A DNA stretch of 46,176 nucleotides from Bradyrhizobium acaciae. Its GTDB lineage: Bacteria > Pseudomonadota > Alphaproteobacteria > Rhizobiales > Xanthobacteraceae. The stretch spans positions 1 to 46,176 of the forward strand of contig NZ_JACMYK010000052.1 in NCBI RefSeq assembly GCF_020889785.1, given 5' to 3'. Below, piece by piece: positions 37,560 through 46,108 of the stretch (its first letter is position 1; the number at the start of each line of letters is the position of its first letter). The notes beneath the pieces were generated by a model. The model worked only from the letters and a program-made list of their open reading frames with translations. It was not told the DNA's origin and made no database searches. The translations under genes and the position numbers were made by a program.

Positions 37560-37844
37560 ATGATCGATATTCGTTCGCCACTCGAAATTGCCCCCGAGCC
37601 ACACGGCGGCCGGCAACTCGTCTTTTGGACGGGGCAAGCCTTCGAGTACACGACGCTATTCCGGAACTTGCTCGACGCGGAGGCTCTGGGACAGGATGCT
37701 CAACGCTACCTGCAGCAGCCAGCGTACGAGCACCTGACCGGCGCCCCGGCGCTGCTGCTGTTCGCACTGATCGTTGCGTATTTCTATCTCGGCTGGAAGG
37801 TGCTCGGCGGCACGCTGTGGCAGCACATCCTCGGCGCGCGGTAG
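37560..37844 (+). CDS. Small membrane-associated protein, 94 residues
   Basis: The frame from the ATG at 37560 begins MIDIRSPLEIAPEPHGGRQ, has a soluble middle (FRNLLDAEALGQDAQRYLQQ) and one probable membrane span near the C-terminus (APALLLFALIVAYFYLGWKV), ending WQHILGAR. No family is recognised. There is no strong ribosome site, and a TTG nine bases upstream is an alternative start, so the gene is moderately supported. It lies upstream of the broken oleate hydratase gene on the same strand. Confidence 0.45.
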   Translation: MIDIRSPLEIAPEPHGGRQLVFWTGQAFEYTTLFRNLLDAEALGQDAQRYLQQPAYEHLTGAPALLLFALIVAYFYLGWKVLGGTLWQHILGAR

Positions 37845-38055
37845 GTCGCGACGCAGCCGTCTTACGACCCGACTGGCGGGCATGCCGGCGAACCGCCGAC
37901 AATATGCCGCGACGGAAACGGGACCGCTTTACGACGGCTCCCCGGACAACAGGTCGCGTTCAGGTTGCAGCTTCCGCGAATACCGCCAGGGGCCATGAAA
38001 TTGACAGGCCGAAGGGCTATGATCGCTCCTCCGAACGCGATGCAGCGAGGCCGCC

Positions 38056-40022
38056 ACGACTGATGCTCCCAATCCCTCCAGCAGCACCTTCCAGGTCGAG
38101 GCGGACGCGACGGCGCGCTACTGGCACAAGGGCAAGCACGATACCCTGCCTCCGCCCGACATGATGGGCGCCTATATGCGCAACCGTCCGGTGCTGAGCG
38201 GATCGGCCGAGCCCCGCAAGGCCTGGATCATCGGAAGCGGCATCGCCGGGCTGGCCGCGGCCTTCTACATGATCCGCGACGGCGGCATGAAGGGCGAGGA
38301 CATCACCATCCTTGACACCATGCACATCGAGGGCGGCTCGCTCGATGGCGCCGGCGATCCCGAGAACGGCTACATCATTCGCGCGGCCGCGAGATGAACT
38401 GGAACTACGACAATCTGTGGGACATGTTCCAGGACGTCCAGGCGCTCGAGCTGCCCAAGGGTTACAGCGTTCTCGACGAATACCGGCTCGTCAACGACAA
38501 CGATCCGAACTTCTCAAGAGCGCGGCTGATGCACAAGCGCGGCCAGATCCGCGACTTCTCGACGCTCGGCCTGTCGAAGTCGCAGCAATGGGAACTGATC
38601 CGCCTGCTGCTGAAGCGCAAGGAAGATCTCGACGACATCACCATCGAGCAATATTTCAGCCCGGGCTTTCTCGAAACCAACTTCTGGTACCTGTGGCGCT
38701 CGATGTTTGCGTTCGAGAACTGGCAAAGCCTGCTCGAAATGAAGCTTTACATGCATCGCTTCCTCGATGCGATCGACGGGCTGACCGACATGTCGGCGCT
38801 GATTTTCCCGAAATACAACCAGTTCGACAGCTTCGTCCGTCCGCTGGTCACGCATCTGCGCGAGCGAGGCGTCAAGGTGCAGTTCGACACGCGCGCCTAC
38901 GATCTCGACATCAAGGTCGAAGGCGCTGTGCGCACGGTCACGGCCATCAAGGTCAAGGTAAGTGGCGTCGACATCGCTATTCCGGTCAGAACGAAGGACC
39001 TGGTGTTCGCGCTCACGGGATCGATGACCGAAGGCACCGCCTACGGCGACATGGACCATGCCCCGGTTCTTCAGCGCGGCAAGCATGATCCGGGTGAAGC
39101 AAGCGACTGGACGCTGTGGAAGAACCTCGCGAAGAAGTCGCCGATCTTCGGCAAGCCCGAGAAATTCTACGGCAATGTCGACAAGTCGATGTGGGAGTCG
39201 GTCACACTCACCTGCAAGCCGTCTCCCTTCGTCGACCGGCTGAAGGAGCTTTCGGTCAACGATCCCTATTCCGGCAAGACGGTCACCGGCGGGATCATCA
39301 CCTTCACCGACTCTAACTGGGTGCTCAGCTTTACCTGCAACCGGCAACCGCACTTCCCGACCCAGCCGAAGGATGTCCTGGTGGTTTGGGTCTACGCGCT
39401 GCTGATGGACAAGGAAGGCAACTACGTCAAAAAGCCGATGCCGGCCTGCACGGGCCGCGAAATCCTGGCGGAGCTTTGCTATCACCTCGGCATCGAGGAC
39501 AAGCTGGACGCAGTGGTGGCGAACACCAAGGCTCGCCTGGCCTTGATGCCCTACATCACCGCGATGTTCATGCCACGCGCCGCCGGCGACCGACCGCATC
39601 CCGTTCCCGCCGGCTGTACCAATCTCGGCTTGATGGGGCAGTTCGTGGAAACCTCGAACGACATCATCTTCACAATGGACAGTTCGGTGCGCACCGCGCG
39701 GATCGCGGTCTACACGCTTCTCGACCTTCCCAAGCGGGTGCCGGACATCAGCCCCACGCAATATGATATCCGCATGATCCTGAAAGGTGCCCGTGCGCTG
39801 AACAACAACGAACCGTTCCCCGGCGAACGCCTGCTGCACCGGTTGCTGGACAAGACCTACTACGCCCACATCCTGCCGCCATTGCCGGAGCCCGACGCCA
39901 CGAGGCGCGGCACTGCCGAGCGTGAACTGGCGGGACTTCTCGGAAAGGGCGATCAGGCACTCGGCGCCGTCATCGGCTGGCTGGAGCGGATTCGAGAGAG
40001 CATCGCGACACGGAGAGGATAG
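38056..40022 (+). pseudogene. ohyA: Oleate hydratase, frameshifted and without a normal start codon
   Basis: Oleate hydratase adds water to the 9-double bond of oleic acid using FAD as a structural cofactor. The first part reads KAWIIGSGIAGLAAAFYMIR and DTMHIEGGSLDGAGDPENGY, and stops after IIRAAAR at 38397. The rest (NWNYDNLWDMFQDVQALELP onward, through FWYLWRSMFAFENWQSLLEM and the C-terminal DLPKRVPDISPTQYDIRMI) continues in another frame from 38394 to 40022. At the junction ATTCGCGCGGCCGCGAG would code for the expected IIRGGRE if one G were restored. Upstream, family-like sequence (FQVEADATARYWHKGKHD) extends back to an ACG at 38056 followed by TDAPNP. GAGG lies five bases before it, as if an ATG had mutated. 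Without repair only fragments are made. Confidence 0.85.
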
Positions 40023-40142
40023 CTGATGCGCTGTGCGGATGAGCAAGGCGACAACCGGGGCGCCAGTCCCGCATATCGCTTTGCTCTCGCGGGCTAGCCG
40101 TACGCGAATGGCGACCGTGGTGTCCCTTCTTGCCGCGCCGCC

Positions 40143-40937
40143 TCAGTGCTCGACCCGGTAGAGCCGCCATCGCTCCGGCACGCCTTTGAGCTGGTGCGCG
40201 CCGCGGTCCTTGAAACGGATTTCCGACTTCGACATCAGATCCCTGACCGCGCTCGAGACCAGCACCTCTCCGGCACGCGCCTTCGCCGCAACGCGCGCAC
40301 CGATGTGAAACGCGAGACCGATCACCTCCGCACCGCTCACCTTGTACTCGCCTGCGTGCAATCCCACCCTGATCTCGAGCCCCAGCGTGCGCACGGACTC
40401 GCGGATCGCGGTCGCGCAACGGATGCCGGCGGCCGGCGCCCGGAACGTCGCCAGCAGTCCGTCGCCCGTCGTCACGACTTCCTTGCCCCGCAAGGCCTTC
40501 AACTCGCGGCGGACGGCGACGTAGTAGTGATTCATCACCGTCGCCCAGCGCGTGTCGCCGAGCCGCGCGGCCTTTTCGGTGGATCGGACGATATCGACAT
40601 AGAGGATCGTGGCGAGCGCCTGCTTGAGCTCCAAGCCGCGATCGGCGGTTCGACGCCGGTTCGCGATATTTCCCGTCAGCGGCTCATAGCGATGGCTGCG
40701 CCGCCGCGCGATGGCGGCCTTCGTGTAATCCTGGGCACGCTGCACTGTGCGGCAGCGAATGGTCTTTTCCTGCGGTGGAAACGTCCAGTAGACCTTGCGC
40801 CCGGTGCCAGCGCCCTGAACCTCCACGGCGCCCCATTTGAGGAACACCGTCGAGCCGGCGCGCCGAATGCACCAGGCCTTCGACGTGTATCCGGACACGT
40901 TCGACTGATGGACTCCGATGCGAAGGAATTTGGGCAT
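40143..40937 (-). CDS. Class III adenylate/guanylate cyclase with WGR-like N-terminus
   Basis: The 264-residue protein has a C-terminal class III nucleotide cyclase domain. Metal-binding Asp115 lies in ATILYVDIVRSTEKAARLGD and Asp159 in VVTTGDGLLATFRAP; both are present, so activity is possible. The remainder includes RVGLHAGEYKVSGAEVIG and VLVSSAVRDLM, typical of this family. The first 90 residues resemble a WGR domain (STVFLKWGAVEVQGAGTGRK and WTFPPQEKTIR), a small module often linked to nucleic-acid or NAD-related proteins. It lacks membrane spans. Product identity (cAMP or cGMP) cannot be told. It lies between the oleate hydratase remnant and the nitrilase gene. Confidence 0.85.
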   Translation of the reverse strand: MPKFLRIGVHQSNVSGYTSKAWCIRRAGSTVFLKWGAVEVQGAGTGRKVYWTFPPQEKTIRCRTVQRAQDYTKAAIARRRSHRYEPLTGNIANRRRTADRGLELKQALATILYVDIVRSTEKAARLGDTRWATVMNHYYVAVRRELKALRGKEVVTTGDGLLATFRAPAAGIRCATAIRESVRTLGLEIRVGLHAGEYKVSGAEVIGLAFHIGARVAAKARAGEVLVSSAVRDLMSKSEIRFKDRGAHQLKGVPERWRLYRVEH

Positions 40938-41076
40938 GAGCGTCCGGCCGATCGAACGAGCGCTTGGGGGCTTACCTGAGATAAAGCGTAGCCATACATT
41001 CCCGCATTGGCAACGGTGCTCGTTTGCTGGCGATCAAAAGCGCCAGGCTCTGCGATGTTCGATATCTGGCTTCTAA

Positions 41077-42144
41077 TCAGCTTCGGCCATCGCGCCCCTG
41101 CCCGTTCGATCCGACGTCAGCGTCGACGGACGGAATTGTCTCGCCCTGCGCTTTCGCCATTGGCGGTTGTTCATCGCGAAATCGTGCCGGGATCAGCCGG
41201 CTGCGGTCGACCGTCAAGTCAAAGACGTCGAAGCGATTGTAGTAGCCGACCACGTCGTGAAACTGCTTCGGCTCGACGCAACGATTGAGATCGATCTCCG
41301 CATAGGCGATCCCCTCCTGGTCCTGCAATTCATCGCCGAACACGACCCCCGTCGGATCGACGAAGAAGCTCGCGGCCCGTGGCGTCCGGTCGATCACGTC
41401 GGCGATGGTTCTATCCCGATCGATGAGGAAGGCGCGCATCGGTTCGTCCATGTAGCCGGCGGTCACGATCCCGAATACCTTGGCTTCGAAGCAGTGGGCG
41501 CTGGCCCGGATGCGGTTGGCAGCGACGTTGTCGAAATTGCCGCCGCCTGCCGGGCGCCTTGTGGGCCACATCGGCGGCCAGCTCGAGATGTGCACCTGTT
41601 CGCCCTGCGCCATCAGCGCGAAGCGGGCCAGGGGATTGGTATTCTCGCCGCAGATCAACCCGCCGATCCGGCCTTGCCGGGTCTCAGCGACCGCAAGGCC
41701 CGCGCCATCCCCCGACGACCACACCAGCTTCTCATAGAAGGTCGGAACCAGCTTGCGGTGATGGACCAGGATCTCTCCGGTCTCGCCGATCAACAGGTTC
41801 GAATTCCACAGTCCCCCGATGCTGACGGGCGAGCGCTCGCTGATACCGATCGAGACGGTGACGCCGAGCGCGCGCGCCTCGGCGCAAAGTTGCGCCACTT
41901 CCGGTCCGTCCACCAGCACGGATTGCTCCGCCATGCGCACGAACAAATCGTGGTTGTCGATCGGTGGCCACAGCGCGGCCCAGACCGGAAAGGCGGGAAT
42001 GTAGGTTTCGGGAAACGCGATCAGCTCGGCGTCGGCCTTCGCTGCTTCGCGGATGATGGCGATCGCCTTTTCGGTGGTCGCCCGGCTGTCGAGGAAGACC
42101 GGCGCGGCGTGAACGGCAGCAGCCTTGAAACGAGGGAGCATCAC
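41077..42144 (-). CDS. Nitrilase (carbon-nitrogen hydrolase, nitrilase branch)
   Basis: Nitrilases hydrolyse organic nitriles to carboxylic acids and ammonia. The 355-residue protein has the full catalytic set: Glu46 (IAFPETYIPAFPVW), Lys131 (HHRKLVPTFYEKLVW) and Cys165 (GGLICGENTNPLARFALMAQ), with the nitrilase-type CGENTNP context that separates it from amidases. The last 35 residues are hydrophilic and variable. It begins 157 bases from a divergent LysR-type regulator, a common arrangement for a regulator controlling its neighbour. The natural substrate is unknown; aromatic, aliphatic or plant-derived nitriles are all possible. Confidence 0.92.
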   Translation of the reverse strand: MMLPRFKAAAVHAAPVFLDSRATTEKAIAIIREAAKADAELIAFPETYIPAFPVWAALWPPIDNHDLFVRMAEQSVLVDGPEVAQLCAEARALGVTVSIGISERSPVSIGGLWNSNLLIGETGEILVHHRKLVPTFYEKLVWSSGDGAGLAVAETRQGRIGGLICGENTNPLARFALMAQGEQVHISSWPPMWPTRRPAGGGNFDNVAANRIRASAHCFEAKVFGIVTAGYMDEPMRAFLIDRDRTIADVIDRTPRAASFFVDPTGVVFGDELQDQEGIAYAEIDLNRCVEPKQFHDVVGYYNRFDVFDLTVDRSRLIPARFRDEQPPMAKAQGETIPSVDADVGSNGQGRDGRS

Positions 42145-42213
42145 GAAAATCCCGGCTAGGACAATGGGAGCGAAGCGGTATCATCCCTGCCCTGGCGCCA
42201 TGCATGGGAATTG

Positions 42214-42231
42214 TCGCAAGGTCGGTTGCGA
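42214..42231. promoter_or_regulatory. Palindrome in the nitrilase/LysR intergenic region (candidate operator)
   Basis: TCGCAA, six bases, TTGCGA is a perfect dyad between the divergent nitrilase (start 42144) and LysR gene (start 42302). LysR-type regulators bind interrupted dyads in such places. The classical T-N11-A spacing is not met exactly, so this remains a candidate. Confidence 0.4.
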
Positions 42232-42301
42232 AGGATCGGAGCCGCCGCGCGCTGGAACGAGAATTGCTTTGCCGACGAGAGCCGCAATCCGGAGGCAAGT
42301 C

Positions 42302-43252
42302 ATGTTCGATACGATCAACTGGGACGATTTGCGGGTGTTTCTCTGCGCCGCCCGCGCCGGCAATCTGAGCCAGACAGCGAAACGGCTGCGGCTGGATCAT
42401 TCCACCGTCAGCCGCCGCATCGCCCAGATGGAAGCGTCGCTCGGGATTGCGGTGTTCGAACGCCACCGCACCGGGCTCAGGCTCAACGACGTCGGCGAGC
42501 GGTTGTTGCGGCATGCCGAGCGGGTCGAGAGCGCGGTGATCGCCATTCGGGAAGAAGCCAGTGCCAGCGACACCCAGCAGCTCGTCGGGACCGTGCGGCT
42601 TGCCACCATGGAGGGGATCGCCTCGCTCTATTTGGCGCAACGCTTCGCCAAATTGCGTCGCACCGCGCCGCAACTCTCCGTCGAACTCGTCACGTCCGCC
42701 CAGACGGTTTACGTCCATAAGCGCGAAGCCGATCTGTTCGTGTCCTTTTTCCGGCCCCCCGGTCCGGGCCTGATCTCGGAGCGGATCGGCAAGTTCCGGC
42801 TCGGGCTATTCGCGAGCCAGGACTACCTAGACCATCACAGCATGCCTGCAAGCCTCCGCGATCTCGAGGACCATTGGTTCGTGTCCTATATTGAGGATCT
42901 GGTCCAGGTCGATTCGGTGCGCTGGCTCGCCGACGTCATCGAAGAGCCGAAAATCGCCTTCCACTCCAACAGCATGATCGCGCAGATGAACGCCGCGGCG
43001 GGCGGCCTCGGCATCGTGATGCTGCCGAGCTTTGCCACCAGGGACCGGCCCGACCTCATCCCCGTGCTGCCCGACCTCGCCGCCACCGTTCGCGAGGTCT
43101 GGCTCAACGTCCACAGCGACCTGCAATTTGCCCCGCGCATCCGCGCCGTCCGCGCGTTTCTGAAGAACCTTCTGAAGCAGGACCCCGACATGCGGGTCAC
43201 GCTGGCCGATGCCGTGCCGCAGCCGCGCACAGCAGATTGCAAAAATCCATAG
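42302..43252 (+). CDS. LysR-family transcriptional regulator
   Basis: The 316-residue protein has the N-terminal winged helix-turn-helix (WDDLRVFLCAARAGNLSQTA, RLRLDHSTVSRRIAQMEASL) and a substrate-binding domain (VGTVRLATMEGIASLYLAQR to the C-terminus). The ATG at 42302 has GGAGG six bases upstream and begins right before the helix-turn-helix. It is divergent from the nitrilase gene and is followed after 78 bases by DUF485 and symporter genes on the same strand. It may regulate nitrilase, the symporter, or both; the ligand is unknown. Confidence 0.92.
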   Translation: MFDTINWDDLRVFLCAARAGNLSQTAKRLRLDHSTVSRRIAQMEASLGIAVFERHRTGLRLNDVGERLLRHAERVESAVIAIREEASASDTQQLVGTVRLATMEGIASLYLAQRFAKLRRTAPQLSVELVTSAQTVYVHKREADLFVSFFRPPGPGLISERIGKFRLGLFASQDYLDHHSMPASLRDLEDHWFVSYIEDLVQVDSVRWLADVIEEPKIAFHSNSMIAQMNAAAGGLGIVMLPSFATRDRPDLIPVLPDLAATVREVWLNVHSDLQFAPRIRAVRAFLKNLLKQDPDMRVTLADAVPQPRTADCKNP

Positions 43253-43330
43253 TTCCCTTCCGTCGGGGCCCGGCTGAAGCTCGTTCGATTGGCGCAAGGC
43301 AGAGCGCGCTGTCATTTTGAGGGGGCCAGC

Positions 43331-43630
43331 ATGAACGTGGTTATTCCCGGCAACGCCGATCCGGCGTCGAGCGGCGTATCGGCCAGGAAACTGGCCAGGA
43401 AGCGGCTGACCGTCGCGCTCATCCTCAGCGCTGCGATGATCGCGATCTATTTCGGCTTCATGGGGCTGTTCGCCTTCGATAAGCCGCTGCTCGGCACCAT
43501 CCTGGTGCCCGGCCTGTCGCTTTGCATTGTGCTCGGGCCGCTCGTCATCATCTCGTCCTTCGCGCTCTGTCTCACCTACGTGCTGTGGGCGAACCGTGTG
43601 TTCGACGCCGGCATCCGTAACCTTCGCTAA
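43331..43630 (+). CDS. DUF485 small membrane protein
   Basis: The 99-residue protein has two membrane spans (VALILSAAMIAIYFGFMGLF and LSLCIVLGPLVIISSFALCL) and the short polar ends typical of DUF485. This family (YjcH in E. coli) is almost always encoded directly upstream of an acetate or monocarboxylate solute:sodium symporter, as here with 13 bases between the genes. It is thought to aid the symporter. The ATG at 43331, after GAGGGGGCCAGC, is preferred to an upstream ATG at 43289. Confidence 0.9.
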   Translation: MNVVIPGNADPASSGVSARKLARKRLTVALILSAAMIAIYFGFMGLFAFDKPLLGTILVPGLSLCIVLGPLVIISSFALCLTYVLWANRVFDAGIRNLR

Positions 43631-43643
43631 AGAGGCAGAGAAG

Positions 43644-45227
43644 ATGGGCAGCAGCACGCTTTCGATCGGGTTCTTCTTCGCCTTCATGGCACTGACGCTG
43701 GCGATCACCTATTGGGCCGCGCGGCGCACCCGCACCACCGAGCACTTCTTTGCCGCAGGCGGCCAGGTGACGGCGTGGCAGAATGGCTGGGCACTCGCGG
43801 GGGACTTCCTGAGCGCCGCCGCCCTGCTCGGAATTGCCGGCATCGTCACCTCGAACGGCTTCGACGGCATGATCTATTCGATCGGGTGGCTGGTCGGCTG
43901 GCCGATCATTCTGTTCCTGATCGTCGAGCCGTTGCGTAACGTCGGCCGCTTCACCTTCGCCGACGTGGTGGCGTATCGCCTGCGCCAGCGCCCGGTGCGC
44001 GTTGCCGGCGCCGTCGGAACCCTCGCCGTGATCCTGTTCTACCTGATCGCCCAGATGGTCGCGACGGGATCGCTGATCAAGCTGCTGTTCGGCCTGCCCT
44101 ACACCTGGTCGGTCGTCGTGGTCGGCAGCATGATGCTGGTCTATGTGCTGTTCGGCGGCATGCTGGCGACGACCTGGGTGCAGGTGGTGAAGGCTGCGCT
44201 GCTGATGGGCGGCGGCATCCTGCTCGCCATTCTGGTGTTGACCCATTTCGACATGAATCCGCTGAAACTGTTCGCCGCGGCGTCCGAGAAATACGGCACC
44301 AGGGTCCTGCAGCCGGGGTCGAAGGTCGTCTCCGGCCAGTGGGACGCGATATCGCTCGGGCTCGGCCTGATGTTCGGCACCGCCGCGATGCCGCATGTGC
44401 TGATGCGGGCCTATACGGTGAAGGACGCCAAGGCTGCGCGGCTGTCGATCCTCTATGCCACCGGCCTGATCGGCGTCTTCCATCTCATGGTCTTCATCAT
44501 CGGCTTTGGCGCCATGGTGCTGGTCGGCCCGGAGACGGTGGCAAAGGCCGGAGGCGGCGGCAACATGGCAGCGCCCCTGCTCGCTCTCGCCGTCGGCGGC
44601 AACGCCTTCTTCGGCTTCATCTGTGCGGTCGCGTTCGCGACCATGCTCGCCGTCGTCGCGGGGTTGACGCTGTCGGGCGTCGCCACGCTCTGCCACGACG
44701 TCTGGACCAATGTGATCCGGAACGGCACCGCTTCCGAGACCGAACAGCTCAAGGTGGCGCGCGTCGCGACTGTCATGATCTCCATCCTCGCCATCATTCT
44801 CGGCATCGCGTTCGAGGGCCAGAACGTCGCCTTCATGGCGGGGCTTGCGTTCTCGATCGCCTGCGCCGCGAATTTCCCCTCGCTCGTGCTCGCCATCACC
44901 TGGCGCCGCTTCACGACGCCGGCGGCCGTGGCGAGCATCCTCGTCGGCACAATGAGCTCCCTGGTGCTGATCTATCTGTCGCCGACCATTCAGGTCGACA
45001 TTCTCGGCAAGCCGCTGGCCGCGATCGAGCACGAATGGTGGTTCGTGTCGCTGCGCAATCCTGCGATCATCAGCATGCCGCTGTCGTTTGTGGTCGCGAT
45101 CCTGATGTCGCTGCTCACGCCGGAGAAGAACGCAGATCTCGCCTTTGACGAAATGCAACGGCGCATCCTCCTCGGGCCGCTGCAGCCGAATATCAACGAG
45201 CCAGCCCGGGCGAAGAGCGCGGCTTGA
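43644..45227 (+). CDS. Solute:sodium symporter, ActP/monocarboxylate type
   Basis: The 527-residue protein has about 13 membrane spans and the SSS-family signature: TRTTEHFFAAGGQVTAWQNG and WALAGDFLSAAALLGIAGIV near the start, GRFTFADVVAYRLRQRPVR, and VYVLFGGMLATTWVQVVKAA. The order with DUF485 matches YjcH-ActP, which imports acetate and related short monocarboxylates with sodium. The start at 43644 has AGAGG upstream and begins at the first span. It probably forms one transcript with the DUF485 gene and perhaps the LysR gene. Confidence 0.92.
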   Translation: MGSSTLSIGFFFAFMALTLAITYWAARRTRTTEHFFAAGGQVTAWQNGWALAGDFLSAAALLGIAGIVTSNGFDGMIYSIGWLVGWPIILFLIVEPLRNVGRFTFADVVAYRLRQRPVRVAGAVGTLAVILFYLIAQMVATGSLIKLLFGLPYTWSVVVVGSMMLVYVLFGGMLATTWVQVVKAALLMGGGILLAILVLTHFDMNPLKLFAAASEKYGTRVLQPGSKVVSGQWDAISLGLGLMFGTAAMPHVLMRAYTVKDAKAARLSILYATGLIGVFHLMVFIIGFGAMVLVGPETVAKAGGGGNMAAPLLALAVGGNAFFGFICAVAFATMLAVVAGLTLSGVATLCHDVWTNVIRNGTASETEQLKVARVATVMISILAIILGIAFEGQNVAFMAGLAFSIACAANFPSLVLAITWRRFTTPAAVASILVGTMSSLVLIYLSPTIQVDILGKPLAAIEHEWWFVSLRNPAIISMPLSFVVAILMSLLTPEKNADLAFDEMQRRILLGPLQPNINEPARAKSAA

Positions 45228-45360
45228 AGTCGGCAATCCCGATCGCGTTCCAGCCGGCGCGGAAGTCCGTCTGTGAAACGAACAGCATCGGAACTTTTCT
45301 CTCTGTTGGGATTTTTGCTGTTTTAGGGCAGCGAACGTCAGCATCGGAGAGAGGAGAGCC

Positions 45361-45561
45361 ATGAAGCGGCGACGCCGGGTTAAGCAGATTTTCCCACTTG
45401 AAGTACGCCTCGTCCAGGAAGCGAAGGAGCTGCGCAAACGGGCTAAGGAACTTCCGCCCAGTCGAGAGCGAGAAGCATTGCTGAGGAAGGCGCGACACGA
45501 GGAGACCACGGCTCATTTGACGGCCTGGCTGATGTCATCAGGCCCACGGGTGCCCATCTAG
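45361..45561 (+). CDS. Small basic protein, 66 residues
   Basis: The frame begins MKRRRRVKQIFPLEVRLVQE and continues AKELRKRAKELPPSRERE, ending LMSSGPRVPI. It is rich in Arg, Lys and Glu and mostly helical, which may form a short coiled coil. A strong purine-rich ribosome site (GAGAGAGGAGAGCC) is directly before the ATG. Short proteins with this helical REREALLRKAR pattern are common and unnamed in Bradyrhizobium. Function unknown. Confidence 0.7.
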   Translation: MKRRRRVKQIFPLEVRLVQEAKELRKRAKELPPSREREALLRKARHEETTAHLTAWLMSSGPRVPI

Positions 45562-45572
45562 GATGCGACCAC

Positions 45573-45683
45573 ATGCCGGCGAACCACCAGCATATCGACG
45601 CAGTGGAAGTCGCCTTTGTCTGCGCCGCGGCAGTGTCCTTCGTGACCCTGATCGCGAGCGTGGCTTGGCTCTTGGTTCGGTGA
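45573..45683 (+). CDS. Possible small membrane protein, 36 residues
   Basis: A 36-codon frame begins MPANHQHIDAVEVAFVCAAA and ends VSFVTLIASVAWLLVR before TGA. About 24 consecutive residues are hydrophobic, so it would form a single membrane span. AGGATG lies seven bases before the ATG, and the start follows the previous small gene by 11 bases. The size leaves room for chance, but composition and ribosome site support it. Confidence 0.45.
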   Translation: MPANHQHIDAVEVAFVCAAAVSFVTLIASVAWLLVR

Positions 45684-45963
45684 AATCCCGCTCCCGGTGA
45701 TTCAAGCCGTAAAGTCGGCCGGACGCCGCCTCCGCCGGTGCAGCGTTTTGCAGATGATCGCTTGCAGACGATGCTGAGCCTGCCGGTGATGGCAGCTCAA
45801 TGCGTCCGACTTGTGAGCTATCTCTCGCCGGGTCGGACTCGTCTCCGGCCACGGCTTCAGTAACGCCGGCTCGCCCCCCGACGGGGCGCGGCTGCCAGCC
45901 CGCCGGCAGGTCCGGCAGTCGCTCCCCGCCCGACCGGCGAAGGCCATTTTTTTCACGACACTT

Positions 45964-45992
45964 CTTGACTTCCAAAACCGGTTTTCTAATTT
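45964..45992 (+). promoter_or_regulatory. Candidate promoter of the small heat-shock gene
   Basis: CTTGAC at 45964-45969 and TAATTT at 45987-45992, 17 bases apart, lie in a local AT-rich patch upstream of the ROSE-like leader. Bradyrhizobium ROSE genes are transcribed from such sigma70-type promoters, with the heat control at translation. The start point is inferred. Confidence 0.4.
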
Positions 45993-46003
45993 TTTGCTCG
46001 CTA

Positions 46004-46108
46004 GGCCCTTGCGGGCCAGCGCCTGGGCGCCAGTCGGGCTCAGGCGAGACGGGCACCGGTCGTGTCCGGTGCCATTCATATCCATCTTGCTCTATGGAGG
46101 ATTTGGCT
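46004..46108 (+). ncRNA. ROSE-like RNA thermometer in the leader of the heat-shock gene
   Basis: The leader holds a series of hairpins: GGCCC-TTGC-GGGCC at 46004-46017, GCCTGGGCGCCAG with GGGCTCAGGC at 46021-46044, and GGCACCGG-TCGTGT-CCGGTGCC at 46052-46073. The last element, TCTTGCTCTATGGAGGATT, puts the anti-ribosome-site TTGCT opposite GGAGGA with a short loop. This is the defining 3' hairpin of ROSE elements, which melts at heat-shock temperature and frees the ribosome site. The exact 5' end is approximate. Confidence 0.85.

Noticed and set aside
43572..45509. Long minus-strand open frame opposite the symporter gene
   Set aside because: It is antisense to a well-supported membrane transporter and is rich in Arg, His and Asp as expected for a mirrored frame.
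45702..46085. Minus-strand open frame of 127 codons across the ROSE-like leader
   Set aside because: It overlaps the promoter and RNA thermometer of the heat-shock gene and has low-complexity Arg-rich sequence.
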